Shown here: positions 8,112 to 16,884 of the stretch, in pieces | How positions within the stretch are numbered: the stretch's first letter is position 1 | Layout: each line of letters begins with the position of its first letter | Source of the DNA: Desulfoluna spongiiphila | Lineage (GTDB): Bacteria; Desulfobacterota; Desulfobacteria; Desulfobacterales; Desulfolunaceae | Length of the DNA stretch: 64,000 nt | Direction: 5' to 3' | NCBI RefSeq assembly: GCF_900101345.1 | Contig: NZ_FMUX01000019.1 | Coordinates: 1-64,000, forward strand | The notes under the pieces: model-generated | Told to the model about the DNA's origin: nothing | The model's database searches: none | Seen by the model: only the letters and a program-made list of their open reading frames with translations | Program-made: the position numbers and the translations under genes

Positions 8112-9361
8112 TTAAATGACATATTGTGCCATCAAAATTTCATTGAGCGACAACCCATGTTGCATTATGCCTAAAGCAACGGCGGGTACGATTCCAGTTG
8201 TCCCGTAGGGGCCTGACAAAATTGTGTATCAGCTGGTGAACATCCAGAGTCCTTTGCAATCCAGTTTTTGTCTTTGCGTATGTGTTTGTTTTTCGCCTGA
8301 ATGCGCTGTTTCTTCTTCTCAGTGCAGCATTCTGAGCCTCAACATGATTCGCATGAATATCCGAATCTTTCAGGCATTGTGATGTATCAGGATGCTCCTG
8401 CTGTGTGGCCTGATATTTCGGACGCTTCGGTCCTTTTTTATGTTGCTGGCTACCCTTGTTCTTAATCCGTACTCAAACACCCTTCGGAAGGACTTTCCGG
8501 GGACGTCCAGGCCTGCCAGTATGCAAGGCCTCATTACAAATTTCGAAAAGCATATTTCCATAGCGTGTTTCACCGTCTGATAAAAATGTCAGATCATCCG
8601 TTTGGTCGATGTATTCACACACTGTATTCATGACATATTGGAACAATGCTGAATCCTTGTTGCCAGTCTTTTGTTCAACAAGAAATCGACTGGCACGTTC
8701 CATAATAATGACCGTCCATCCTTTGGAATCCATGGGGGCAGTGCGCTTGCCAACGATGGTGTACAACTCATCACCTTCAAAGGTAAGGGATATAAAATCA
8801 TTGCAGAATGCATACAGCATAAGGGAAGCCTTCTACTCTGCAAATTTGCTTTCCCAATGAGCAATTGTTCCTTTGTGGGAATTTAATATACGCCCTGTAG
8901 CACGAAGGCCAAGTCCTTCGCTTCGAAGCCTCAATGCTGCTGCTACTGATTTAATTGTCAGCGGCTCCGTCAAATTGCCCCTGGGCTGGCGGTTTGAATT
9001 TGTACCTTTTTTGAAGAAGAATCATAGGCCATTTTTGGTCTCTGTGCATTTGAGAAGCCACCATTCCTGTCATTAAAATCCAAGAAAATCAAGAAGGAAA
9101 AATATGGCTTTAAATAGTTGAATTGAAGAAAATATAATGCCTCATGAGGTCATTTTTAAACTGCCAGTGTAGCCCCAGTTTCAGGTCGCCGCTGGCATTA
9201 ATCCCTTCCATTGCGGTATTGTGGGTTTGGGAGAAAATCTTTTCACAGTCAGAGCATCGCATCAAATGGCGCTTTCCATTATGAATGGTCTGGTAGCGTT
9301 TAAAAAATGATACATTCGTGGATTGACAATGGGGACATTTTATTGAGTCTAAATCGTTCAT
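8112..9361 (-). pseudogene. IS1-family transposase, decayed and interrupted by a MITE
   Basis: On the minus strand from 9361 an InsA-like zinc ribbon is read (IKCPHCQSTNVSFFKRY, RCSDCEKIFSQTHNTAMEG). After the MITE at 8956-9197 the protein resumes as AAALRLRSEGLGLRATGRIL and HKGTIAHWESKFA. The catalytic part follows (DELYTIVGKRTAP, LFLSDGETRYGN-like) and ends with LQRTLDVHQLIHNFVRP. Lesions: TAG after KFAE, TGA after LPKGV, a frameshift after NFVRP, and the 242-bp insertion. It separates the wzx-sulfotransferase-wzy genes from the next polysaccharide genes. Confidence 0.85.
8956..9197. mobile_element. IS21-like MITE, copy B (242 bp, inverted relative to copy A)
   Basis: Starts TGTCAGCGGC and ends GCCGCTGGCA, flanked by the 5-bp direct repeat TTAAT (8951-8955 and 9198-9202). 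The sequence is the near-identical reverse complement of 2981-3220. It is inserted inside the IS1-type transposase gene, which shows that it moved after that element arrived. Confidence 0.82.
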
Positions 9362-9570
9362 GAAGGCTTTACTAATGGGGTCATATTACACCCGACATTT
9401 GGTGCGCCATAAGGCCCTGAATATAATGCCCGCTGAAGCAATTACTATGTCGACTGGGATTCGGCCTCATTAATAAATAATAGAATCAACTTTTTTGGAA
9501 GACGAATATTCAATGATTTGAGCCCAGTCCCCTTGTCGTAGGTATCATATTTACTCTGAAAAGAATCTAT

Positions 9571-10644
9571 ATGGAAAAAAATATCGTAATTTTAGGATTG
9601 GCACCGCAAGGACTTGCCTTATTGAGAGCATATTCAATCGCAAACTACAATGTTACTGCTATTGGTTGTAAAGAAGATGTGGGCATATATTCTAAATATG
9701 GTGATATTTATGTAATTGATAGTCTCGATAGCATTATAAATATTATATTAAATAAACTTTATGGCAATGAATTAATACATATTACAAGTGATGTTATTCT
9801 GAACTATTTAATAGATCATTATCCCGAATTGTTCGAAAAATACAATTTTTTTCCGAAACTTAAGGATGCAATCGTTTTCCGAGATAAGCTTAACACTGCG
9901 AAGTTTGCGCAGATTTTGAATGTCCCTTGTCCTGAAACGTTTAGGTTTGATGATTTAGCATATTGTAGTAAATTCAAATTCCCATTGATAGGGAAATGGA
10001 ATAAAACTGTTGGTAAGACAATTTTTAAAACCGTTATAATAGATTCGTATGAGGTTTTAGAAAAAACTAAAGATTTACCAGGATTCAGTAATTTAATATT
10101 TCAGCAGTACATTTTTGGGGAATGTGAATCCGATATAAGTTATGGGGGATATTGGATAAATGGTGTTGAACAAGTCGGAATAGTTGTTCAGCAATCCAGG
10201 CAGTATGCAGGTTTAGCAAGTAAAGTTGAGGAAATAAGTAACGAACCTGCTAATGTAGTAAGAAGATATGCAAATAAGTTATTAAAGGCAATGGATTACA
10301 GTGGATTTGTTGAAGTTGAATGCAGGGTTGATGATAAAACAGGCGTTGTATATCTAATAGAAGTGAATCCTAGAGCTTGTGGATGGATTAAGGTCCTGAT
10401 GAAAAATTTTTCTCATAAAGTTTTATGTACCAATACTGATAGCATAAAAGTAAACGAAAGAAGAAAATGGATTAATATTGTGCGCGATGTAAGAGCCCTT
10501 TTGTATGGACTTAAACGATCACCCCACCAGTTTAATGTTAGTGACATATTTATAGACTATACTGGGCATGGGGTTAAAGATATTTTCGAGATAACAGATA
10601 TAAAACCTTTTTTTATGCAGTTAAAAAAAATAATGAATAGGTGA
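9571..10644 (+). CDS. ATP-grasp domain protein (carboxylate-amine ligase-like)
   Basis: A 357-residue soluble protein. The N-terminus (NIVILGLAPQGLALLRAYS) resembles the pre-ATP-grasp Rossmann-like domain. The ATP-grasp core is seen in FPLIGKWNKTVGKT at about residues 138-151 and in the metal/ATP-binding segment YLIEVNPRACGW at about 263-274. ATP-grasp enzymes form amide or ester bonds through acyl-phosphate intermediates. In a polysaccharide locus such a protein may attach an amino acid to a sugar carboxyl group, which is inference. It is followed 3 bp later by an acetyltransferase gene, so the two probably act together. AT-rich like its neighbours. Confidence 0.75.
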   Translation: MEKNIVILGLAPQGLALLRAYSIANYNVTAIGCKEDVGIYSKYGDIYVIDSLDSIINIILNKLYGNELIHITSDVILNYLIDHYPELFEKYNFFPKLKDAIVFRDKLNTAKFAQILNVPCPETFRFDDLAYCSKFKFPLIGKWNKTVGKTIFKTVIIDSYEVLEKTKDLPGFSNLIFQQYIFGECESDISYGGYWINGVEQVGIVVQQSRQYAGLASKVEEISNEPANVVRRYANKLLKAMDYSGFVEVECRVDDKTGVVYLIEVNPRACGWIKVLMKNFSHKVLCTNTDSIKVNERRKWINIVRDVRALLYGLKRSPHQFNVSDIFIDYTGHGVKDIFEITDIKPFFMQLKKIMNR

Positions 10645-10647
10645 TAG

Positions 10648-11325
10648 ATGTATATATTCTTAAAGAAAATTAAATTTACTCTAAAAACGGAAAGGGTCAA
10701 AGTATTATTTGATCGTATATCGAGCCTTGTTTTATTTAAAATAGGTTTAAGATGCTCAGAGACACTATTTTTTTATTATGATCTTTTAGCTGAGTATAAT
10801 TGTTTTAATGATCTTGGTTATTTATTACTTAAAGATATCAACTTTATGGTAATACCCGACCTCAAAATGTTATTAAATTTTAAAACAATACCAGAGCGAA
10901 TGGATTTTGTTCCCATACAGCAATGGTTTGATCGAGGTGCTATGTGTTTAGCAATTGTTCTAAATAATAGGGTCATTGCATACACATGGGTTCATAGAGA
11001 AACGTATGATAACTTAGGACCAGCAGGTGTGCTCAGTTTGAGAGATGATGAAGTTTTCATCGGGCCATTTTACACGGATCCTGAATTTCGAAAAATGGGG
11101 TTATTTCAGCGTCTAATGTACGATAGTTTAGTGTGGCTTAAAGATAATGATGTCAACTTGGTTTATGGTTCTTGTAGTATATCAAATATCGCAACTATTA
11201 AAGTGTTAGTTAATAGTGGATTTTCTGCTCTTGGAATTGTCAATGTTACCAGAAATAAGTTTGAAGTTCTTAACTTTAGACATTCATTACTGTTAAATAG
11301 CAAAATTATGAAGGGTTCCCTATGA
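10648..11325 (+). CDS. GNAT-like N-acyltransferase
   Basis: A 225-residue protein. Its C-terminal half has the GNAT layout: IGPFYTDPEFRKMGLFQRLM at about residues 137-156 matches the acetyl-CoA-binding R/Q-x-x-G-x-G/A region. It is followed by SISNIATIKVLVNSGF, the usual late helix-strand of the fold. It would acylate a sugar amine or another small amine from acyl-CoA. It is 3 bp downstream of the ATP-grasp gene and its stop overlaps the next ATG (ATGA at 11322-11325), so these three genes are translationally coupled. The substrate is unknown. Confidence 0.7.
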   Translation: MYIFLKKIKFTLKTERVKVLFDRISSLVLFKIGLRCSETLFFYYDLLAEYNCFNDLGYLLLKDINFMVIPDLKMLLNFKTIPERMDFVPIQQWFDRGAMCLAIVLNNRVIAYTWVHRETYDNLGPAGVLSLRDDEVFIGPFYTDPEFRKMGLFQRLMYDSLVWLKDNDVNLVYGSCSISNIATIKVLVNSGFSALGIVNVTRNKFEVLNFRHSLLLNSKIMKGSL

Positions 11326-12440
11326 ATATTATTTTTACTCGATCTTTTATGAATCTTCGTATGGGTGGTGTTACAATATATGTGAAACAACTGATAAAGC
11401 ATTTGGATGATACAGAATTTTCTATCATCAATTTGGTTGGTTTAGAAAAAAAAAGATTTTTGAATGCAGTGGAACTCGTAAACTGGAGTAATGTTTCTAT
11501 TAAACGCGATTTATTTTTATTTTTCATTACGTTTCCGTTCAAAATAATTAAACATAGAGCTGATGTTGTACATTTGAATCCTTCACTTGAAGTAAAAGGA
11601 TTATTTAGAGATGGTTTTTTTTTATTGATTGGAAAACTATTTAACCTAAAATCTGTCGTATTTATTCATGGCTGGAATGAAAAGACTGCGTCAAAAATTA
11701 AATCTTGTCATTTATTTTCAACAATTTTTAAAATGATTTATAATCGCTCTGATATCATTGTTGTATTAGCGAATGAATTTAAGCATTCACTTCGCGAAAT
11801 TGGACTTAAAACAAAAATTATCGTGGAAACAACTATGGTTGATGATGAAATGGTGCCTATAAAAAACGTATACAATAAATGCATCTCGTCAAATCATAGT
11901 AACAAGATTAATATACTTTTTTTAGCAAGGATTGAAAGATCAAAAGGTATTTATGAGGCAATTGATACCTTTGTCATTTTACGACAAAAATACTCTAACA
12001 TTCGGTTGATTGTTGCTGGTGATGGTAATGATTTAAGTGAGGTTAAAAAGTATGTAGATTCAATTGGTTCACATGGAATTGACTTTATTGGGTATATTAG
12101 CGGGAAAACAAAAGAAGCTGTGCTCTTGAACTCTGATATTTATTTATTTCCTACTACTTATGGAGAGGGTATGCCGATATCCTTATTGGAAGCAATGGCA
12201 TTGGGCAACGCCGTCATAACTCGGTATGTTGGTGGGATTCCTGATATTTTTATAAATGGAAAGAATGGATTTATTACTGATTCAAAATCACCCGATGTTT
12301 ATGCCAGGCTTATTGAAAAAATGATCCTTGACCAGTCCCTATTAAGAAGGATTGGTATGAATAATTTCAACTATGCTCAGGAATATTTTTTTGCATCAAA
12401 AGTTACTAAAAGGATTGAGTCTATTTATTTGGATCTTTAA
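11322..12440 (+). CDS. Glycosyltransferase family 4 (GT-B fold)
   Basis: A 372-residue protein with an N-terminal acceptor domain (MGGVTIYVKQLIKHL at about residues 10-24) and a C-terminal GT4 domain. KINILFLARIERSKGI at about 197-212 is the nucleotide-sugar domain entry, and FPTTYGEGMPISLLEAMA at about 279-296 contains the retaining-GT E-x7-E signature. It would add one sugar to the lipid-linked repeat unit at the cytosolic face. The ATG overlaps the stop of the GNAT gene. This is the only obvious classical glycosyltransferase in the AT-rich block. Confidence 0.88.
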   Translation: MNIIFTRSFMNLRMGGVTIYVKQLIKHLDDTEFSIINLVGLEKKRFLNAVELVNWSNVSIKRDLFLFFITFPFKIIKHRADVVHLNPSLEVKGLFRDGFFLLIGKLFNLKSVVFIHGWNEKTASKIKSCHLFSTIFKMIYNRSDIIVVLANEFKHSLREIGLKTKIIVETTMVDDEMVPIKNVYNKCISSNHSNKINILFLARIERSKGIYEAIDTFVILRQKYSNIRLIVAGDGNDLSEVKKYVDSIGSHGIDFIGYISGKTKEAVLLNSDIYLFPTTYGEGMPISLLEAMALGNAVITRYVGGIPDIFINGKNGFITDSKSPDVYARLIEKMILDQSLLRRIGMNNFNYAQEYFFASKVTKRIESIYLDL

Positions 12441-12496
12441 AACTCTTCTATTTCATTAGCTATAATAATTATAAGGCACCTCTTTTGCACTCTGTG

Positions 12497-12525
12497 CATC
12501 GATCTGCAAAGATCGGTGATGTTTT
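12497..12525 (+). terminator. Possible terminator after the GT4 gene
   Basis: CATCGATC-TGCAAA-GATCGGTG can form a short stem with one wobble pair, followed by ATGTTTTTC. It may close the 9571-12440 transcript. Confidence 0.4.
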
Positions 12526-12584
12526 TCAATCGAGGTTCAGCCTAATTATTTTGTGAATAATACCATTATGGAGAGAATGTTATT

Positions 12585-13595
12585 TTGCTGAATATTATTC
12601 TTACAATTGATTATGAGATTTTTGGAGATGGCTCAGGTGATGTAAAAAAGCATGTAGTAAAACCTACAGAACATATTTTGAATATATGCAATAAATATTC
12701 CGTACCTTTAACAATCATGTTTGAGGTTAATGAGTATCAGAAATTTGTAGAGTATGACCTTGAGCTAAATAAAAAACTTGGATATTCTCCGGCCCAAGAG
12801 ATGAAAAAGCAAGTGCTCGATGCATATTCCATTGGGCATGATGTTCAGCTCCACATACACCCACAATGGGTAGACGCTGTATATAAGGATGGTAAGTGGG
12901 CGATGATTGATTCAGAACTTTCTATTACTGAATTTTCAAGATCAAAGATACACAGTGTTATTCAGCAAGGTAAGACAACTCTTGAGAATTTAATTTATGA
13001 AGTTGATAAAGAATATACAGTTTCTGCTATGAGACTCACTAATCTTCCATGGGTCGAAGCACCTATGGAAGTACATTCTGCTATGATAAAGACAGGTATA
13101 TTTGTACATTCACTGGCGGTTTCGGATTTTTCTTCGTCTCTGGGATATTGGCAACTTGCCCCGGATAATTTAATTTATGAGATTCCGATACACTCTGTTC
13201 CTGATTATGGCTATAAACGGTTATCTTGGCATAGAATCAAAACAGCATTATACAGAAAATTCAATAAGAGTAATTCTGTTTCTAAACATGATATTTCAAT
13301 ATCAAGAAACTATATTAAGATGTTTTTACAATTGAAGTATTTGTTATTTCAACCTTATTCATTCAAATGGGACTTTTGTAAACAATCTTGGAAAAAAATG
13401 TTAATATTTTTGGATGAAGCTGAAAAAAAATATAACTATGCGAAAAATGAAATTCCTCTTGTAATGATATCTCATTCTAAAGACTTTTTTAATGAGAGCA
13501 ATTTTGAAAAATTTTTATCAAAAGTAAATACTGAATATTGCAGGAAAGGTAAGATTAAATTCACAACTTTCAATGATTTCAATAAACTAATATAG
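12585..13595 (+). CDS. Polysaccharide deacetylase-like (NodB-fold) protein
   Basis: A 336-residue protein. The N-terminus ILTIDYEIFGDGSGD matches the metal-binding D of NodB-type deacetylases, and HDVQLHIHPQW at about residues 85-95 supplies the H-x-H-type metal ligands. The segment IPLVMISHSKDFF near the C-terminus is the late catalytic His region. It may deacetylate the glycan or be a relative with another hydrolytic role. The start is TTG with a GGAGAG ribosome-binding site at 12570-12575, nine bases upstream; no ATG fits as well. Codon usage is AT-rich like the upstream block. Confidence 0.72.
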   Translation: MLNIILTIDYEIFGDGSGDVKKHVVKPTEHILNICNKYSVPLTIMFEVNEYQKFVEYDLELNKKLGYSPAQEMKKQVLDAYSIGHDVQLHIHPQWVDAVYKDGKWAMIDSELSITEFSRSKIHSVIQQGKTTLENLIYEVDKEYTVSAMRLTNLPWVEAPMEVHSAMIKTGIFVHSLAVSDFSSSLGYWQLAPDNLIYEIPIHSVPDYGYKRLSWHRIKTALYRKFNKSNSVSKHDISISRNYIKMFLQLKYLLFQPYSFKWDFCKQSWKKMLIFLDEAEKKYNYAKNEIPLVMISHSKDFFNESNFEKFLSKVNTEYCRKGKIKFTTFNDFNKLI

Positions 13596-13662
13596 TAGTT
13601 TTTTTGCAAAACTATTTCATAAATCTTTGAATTTTATAACTCAATAATAGTGGTTGAGAATT

Positions 13663-14811
13663 ATGATTAATATAAGCCACAAATTACTATTACATTACAT
13701 CCACCAGCAAGATTACAATGGTTGGGATCTGTTCGATGGTCTTAATTCAACACTCCTCCAAAACACCCCACTCTATAAATTCGAGTTCATTCGCCTTGCA
13801 GTTATCCAATTTTTTAAACGCTCCCCACTAAATCTAAGAAAACTTGCATCAGTTCCAAAGGGCTATAATCCCAAAGGTCTTGGTCTTTTTGCATCAGGTC
13901 TTCTTTATTCAGGGAAATATGAAGAAGCTGAAAATCTCTTGGTTCAGCTCAAATCAATGCGATGCCCTGGGTATTCAGGCGTATGCTGGGGTTACAATTT
14001 TGATTGGCAGGCAAGGGCGTTTTATGTGCCAAAGGGTAAACCCAACATTGTGACAACGGTTTTTGTTGCCAATTCTTTTTTAGACTACTTTGAGAAACAT
14101 GGAGTCGCTGAGGCTTTCAATGGGCTTGACACTGCAATAAGTGCCTGTGAGTTTATTTTGAATCATATGGTGCTATCAGAAGATGAGGATACTCTTTGTT
14201 TTGGGTATATCCCCGGAGAAGAGGCTCGGGTTCATAATGCAAATATGTTGGGGGCTGCCTTGCTGGCCCGTGTTTACTCTCATACAAAAAATAGAAAATA
14301 TTATGATAAATCGAAAAAGTCGATGGCTTATTCGATTAAGGCCATGAAAAACGATTATTCATGGCCTTACGGTGAATTGAATCATCATCAGTTTGTTGAT
14401 AATTTTCATACGGGGTTTAATCTGGTTGCTTTGAAAGGCTGGATGGATTCAACAGGCGACATGGCCTGGGAAAATGAATTGAGAGACGCGTTTCGTTACT
14501 TCCTTGAAACATTTTGGCTAAAAAAGGGTTGCCCCAAATATTATAATGATACCCTTTATCCTATTGACATTCATTGTTCAGCTCAAGGTATTGTTACGTG
14601 CCTTAAACTTGCCGATTATGATAGCAGAAGTATCCCAATGGCCCATACTATTGCTGAATGGGCCTTTAAAAATATGCAGGATAAAAGAGGTTTTTTTTAT
14701 TACCAGAAAACAAGATGGTATACCAATAAGATCCCGTATATCAGATGGTCCCAAGCCTGGATGTTCTACGCGCTCTCCTTTTTGTTATCAAAGCAGAATC
14801 CAAAATTATAG
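13663..14811 (+). CDS. Alpha/alpha-barrel (six-hairpin glycosidase-like) protein
   Basis: A roughly 382-residue soluble protein with recurring helical repeats and aromatic/histidine-rich motifs such as CWGYNFDWQ, VHNANMLGAALL, WPYGELNHHQFVDNFHTGF and WSQAWMFYAL. These resemble the (alpha/alpha)6-barrel proteins found in bacterial polysaccharide loci, which are related to lyases, glycosidases and epimerases. No signal peptide is seen. The ATG at 13663 is preferred; a TTG at 13654 is also in frame. The base composition changes at this gene from the very AT-rich block to the higher-GC downstream backbone. The function is not known. Confidence 0.65.
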   Translation: MINISHKLLLHYIHQQDYNGWDLFDGLNSTLLQNTPLYKFEFIRLAVIQFFKRSPLNLRKLASVPKGYNPKGLGLFASGLLYSGKYEEAENLLVQLKSMRCPGYSGVCWGYNFDWQARAFYVPKGKPNIVTTVFVANSFLDYFEKHGVAEAFNGLDTAISACEFILNHMVLSEDEDTLCFGYIPGEEARVHNANMLGAALLARVYSHTKNRKYYDKSKKSMAYSIKAMKNDYSWPYGELNHHQFVDNFHTGFNLVALKGWMDSTGDMAWENELRDAFRYFLETFWLKKGCPKYYNDTLYPIDIHCSAQGIVTCLKLADYDSRSIPMAHTIAEWAFKNMQDKRGFFYYQKTRWYTNKIPYIRWSQAWMFYALSFLLSKQNPKL

Positions 14812-14848
14812 TTATGCGTTTTCGTCAAATTCTTTGAAGAGGATACCG

Positions 14849-15604
14849 ATGTCCAGAATTGATGTCATGGGCTGCCCTGTCGATTCATACAACATGAATC
14901 AAACAATAATTGAAGTTGAAAAATCAATTCATAACAAAGCTATGTGTCAGCACGTGGTTGTGAATGTTTCAAAGTTTGTAGAGATGCAATCGGACTCTAA
15001 GTTAAAAGATATTATCGCATCCTGCGACATTATCAATGCGGATGGCATGCCCATTGTCTGGGCCTCTTGGCTATTGGGAGTTCCGCTCCCTGAGCGTGTT
15101 GCCGGTGTGGATTTGTTTCAGAAACTTATCCGTGTGTGCAGTGATAAGGGATACAGGCCTTTTTTCTTCGGCGCTCAGGAGGGGGTTGTGAAAGGGGTGG
15201 TGGAATCCTTTCAAGAAAAATATTCAGATTTAAAGGTGGCGGGGTATCGAAATGGATACTATTCAGAAGATGAAGAAGAGGGCATTGCGAGCATGATCAA
15301 AGAGAGCCATGCAGACATGCTTTTTGTAGGATTTTCTTCACCAATGAAGGAAAAATTTCTGAACAGATGGATGCCTGTGATGAATGTTCCTTTCTGCATG
15401 GGCGTCGGTGGGAGTTTTGATATTGTTGCCGGAAAAACGAAGAGAGCACCGGTGTGGATGCAGAAAACCGGAATGGAGTGGAGTTACAGGATTATTCAGG
15501 AACCCAGGCGGATGTGGCGCAGATATGCTCGCACAAACCCCGCATTTCTTTGGCTTGTTATGAAAGAAATGGTAGGCCACGACAATAAAAATATGAAACA
15601 ATAG
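14849..15604 (+). CDS. WecG/TagA/CpsF-family glycosyltransferase (GT26)
   Basis: A 251-residue protein of normal length for the family. The N-terminal MSRIDVMGCPVDSYN is followed by VVVNVSKFVEM and INADGMPIVWASWLLG, which carries the conserved NADG-[MK]-[GP] motif. RPFFFGAQEGVV and DMLFVGFSSPMKEKF are later family blocks, and FCMGVGGSFDIVAGKTKRAP is the conserved C-terminal stretch. These enzymes transfer N-acetylmannosaminuronate, ManNAc or glucose to undecaprenyl-PP-linked GlcNAc. With wecB downstream, ManNAc-type transfer is the most likely function. The start is set by the AGAGG site at 14837-14842; the longer frame upstream overlaps the preceding gene. Confidence 0.88.
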   Translation: MSRIDVMGCPVDSYNMNQTIIEVEKSIHNKAMCQHVVVNVSKFVEMQSDSKLKDIIASCDIINADGMPIVWASWLLGVPLPERVAGVDLFQKLIRVCSDKGYRPFFFGAQEGVVKGVVESFQEKYSDLKVAGYRNGYYSEDEEEGIASMIKESHADMLFVGFSSPMKEKFLNRWMPVMNVPFCMGVGGSFDIVAGKTKRAPVWMQKTGMEWSYRIIQEPRRMWRRYARTNPAFLWLVMKEMVGHDNKNMKQ

Positions 15605-15662
15605 ATAACCCGAGTAGCACGAAAATTACAACAATCCCCTCTCTACAAATGAATGTATATAG

Positions 15663-15711
15663 CGTTCGAGGTGGCTCACTTCGTCGCTGGAGGCTTTCTT
15701 TGTGCTTTTTC
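15663..15711. repeat. Dispersed GGTGGC-type intergenic repeat, diverged copy
   Basis: TTCGAGGTGGCTCACTTCGT followed by CGCTGGAGGC and a T-rich tail matches the better preserved copies at 38564, 51121 and 63091. It sits between two operon genes. Confidence 0.5.
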
Positions 15712-15759
15712 CATTATCAACTCGGATTATATTTTTTTTCTCAGGTATTTGTTATTTAA

Positions 15760-16884
15760 GTGTTGGATAAAAATATGAAAATATTGCTCGTTGCCGGTGC
15801 CCGCCCCAATTTCATGAAAATTGCACCCATTATTCGTGAGATCAAAGCAAACCAAAATGGTTTGCAACTTGAATACAAGCTCGTTCATACGGGGCAGCAT
15901 TATGATTTTAATATGTCGGAGAGTTTTTTTGCCGATCTTGGGATTCAGAAGCCTGATTTTTTTCTAAGTGCAGGTGAGGGCTCTCATTCAGAGCAGACGG
16001 CAAAGATCATGGTTGCCTTTGAAAGGGTCTGTCTTGATGAAAAACCTGATGTGGTGCTTGTGGTCGGGGACGTCAATTCAACCTTGGCGTGCAGTATTGT
16101 GGCCAAAAAGCTCTTGATCAAGGTTGCTCATGTGGAAGCTGGCCTTCGAAGTTTTGATCTGTGCATGCCTGAAGAGATCAACAGGATGGTGACGGATTCC
16201 ATCACCGACTATTTTTTCACCACGGAACAGCATGGGAATGAAAACCTCTTGAAAGAGGGTAAGCCACAAGAGGCAATCCATTACGTGGGGCATGTAATGA
16301 TCGATAACCTTCTTTATCAGAATGAGAAGGTCCTTCGGGCTGACAATGAGTCGTTTCAGAACGCTGGTTTGAAGGCGTCGCTGGCTGAGTATCTTTTTTT
16401 GACTCTTCACAGGCCCTCGAATGTGGATAATCCAGAAAAACTTTCTCATATTATAAGTGCATTGAATCAAGTTGCTGAAGAAATACACATCATTTTCCCG
16501 GTTCATCCTCGAACAAGAAAAATGTTGGACTCCTTTGATATTAAGTTTTCAGCAAATATCATCCAACTCAAACCCCTTGGCTATCAGGAAGCCCTTTATC
16601 TCTGGAAAGATGCTTTAGGCGTGTTTACAGACAGCGGTGGGCTCCAGGAGGAGACCACAGGTCTGGGGGTTCCCTGTTTTACCATCCGTGACAACACGGA
16701 GCGGCCCGTGACCGTGGAAGAAGGGACAAATACACTCATCGGTACCACGGGCACCAATATTCTCGCTGCCTATGACAGCCTGAAAAAGGGCAATATCAAG
16801 ACCGGCTCAATGCCTGAGTTGTGGGACGGCAAAGCAGCGCAGCGCATTGTGGACATTTTGATTGATGACATCGCTTCTCTATAA
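15760..16884 (+). CDS. wecB: UDP-N-acetylglucosamine 2-epimerase (non-hydrolysing)
   Basis: A 374-residue cytosolic enzyme interconverting UDP-GlcNAc and UDP-ManNAc, matching WecB/MnaA length. Diagnostic segments are LLVAGARPNFMKIAPI near residue 10, HTGQHYDFNMS at about 47-57, VVGDVNSTLACS at about 104-115, VAHVEAGLRSFD, and the C-terminal TDSGGLQEETTGLGVPCF at about 290-307. It supplies ManNAc-type precursor for the adjacent GT26 transferase. The start is GTG at 15760 or ATG at 15775; neither has a strong ribosome-binding site. The 3-prime end overlaps the next gene by about 20 bases. Confidence 0.93.
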   Translation: MLDKNMKILLVAGARPNFMKIAPIIREIKANQNGLQLEYKLVHTGQHYDFNMSESFFADLGIQKPDFFLSAGEGSHSEQTAKIMVAFERVCLDEKPDVVLVVGDVNSTLACSIVAKKLLIKVAHVEAGLRSFDLCMPEEINRMVTDSITDYFFTTEQHGNENLLKEGKPQEAIHYVGHVMIDNLLYQNEKVLRADNESFQNAGLKASLAEYLFLTLHRPSNVDNPEKLSHIISALNQVAEEIHIIFPVHPRTRKMLDSFDIKFSANIIQLKPLGYQEALYLWKDALGVFTDSGGLQEETTGLGVPCFTIRDNTERPVTVEEGTNTLIGTTGTNILAAYDSLKKGNIKTGSMPELWDGKAAQRIVDILIDDIASL

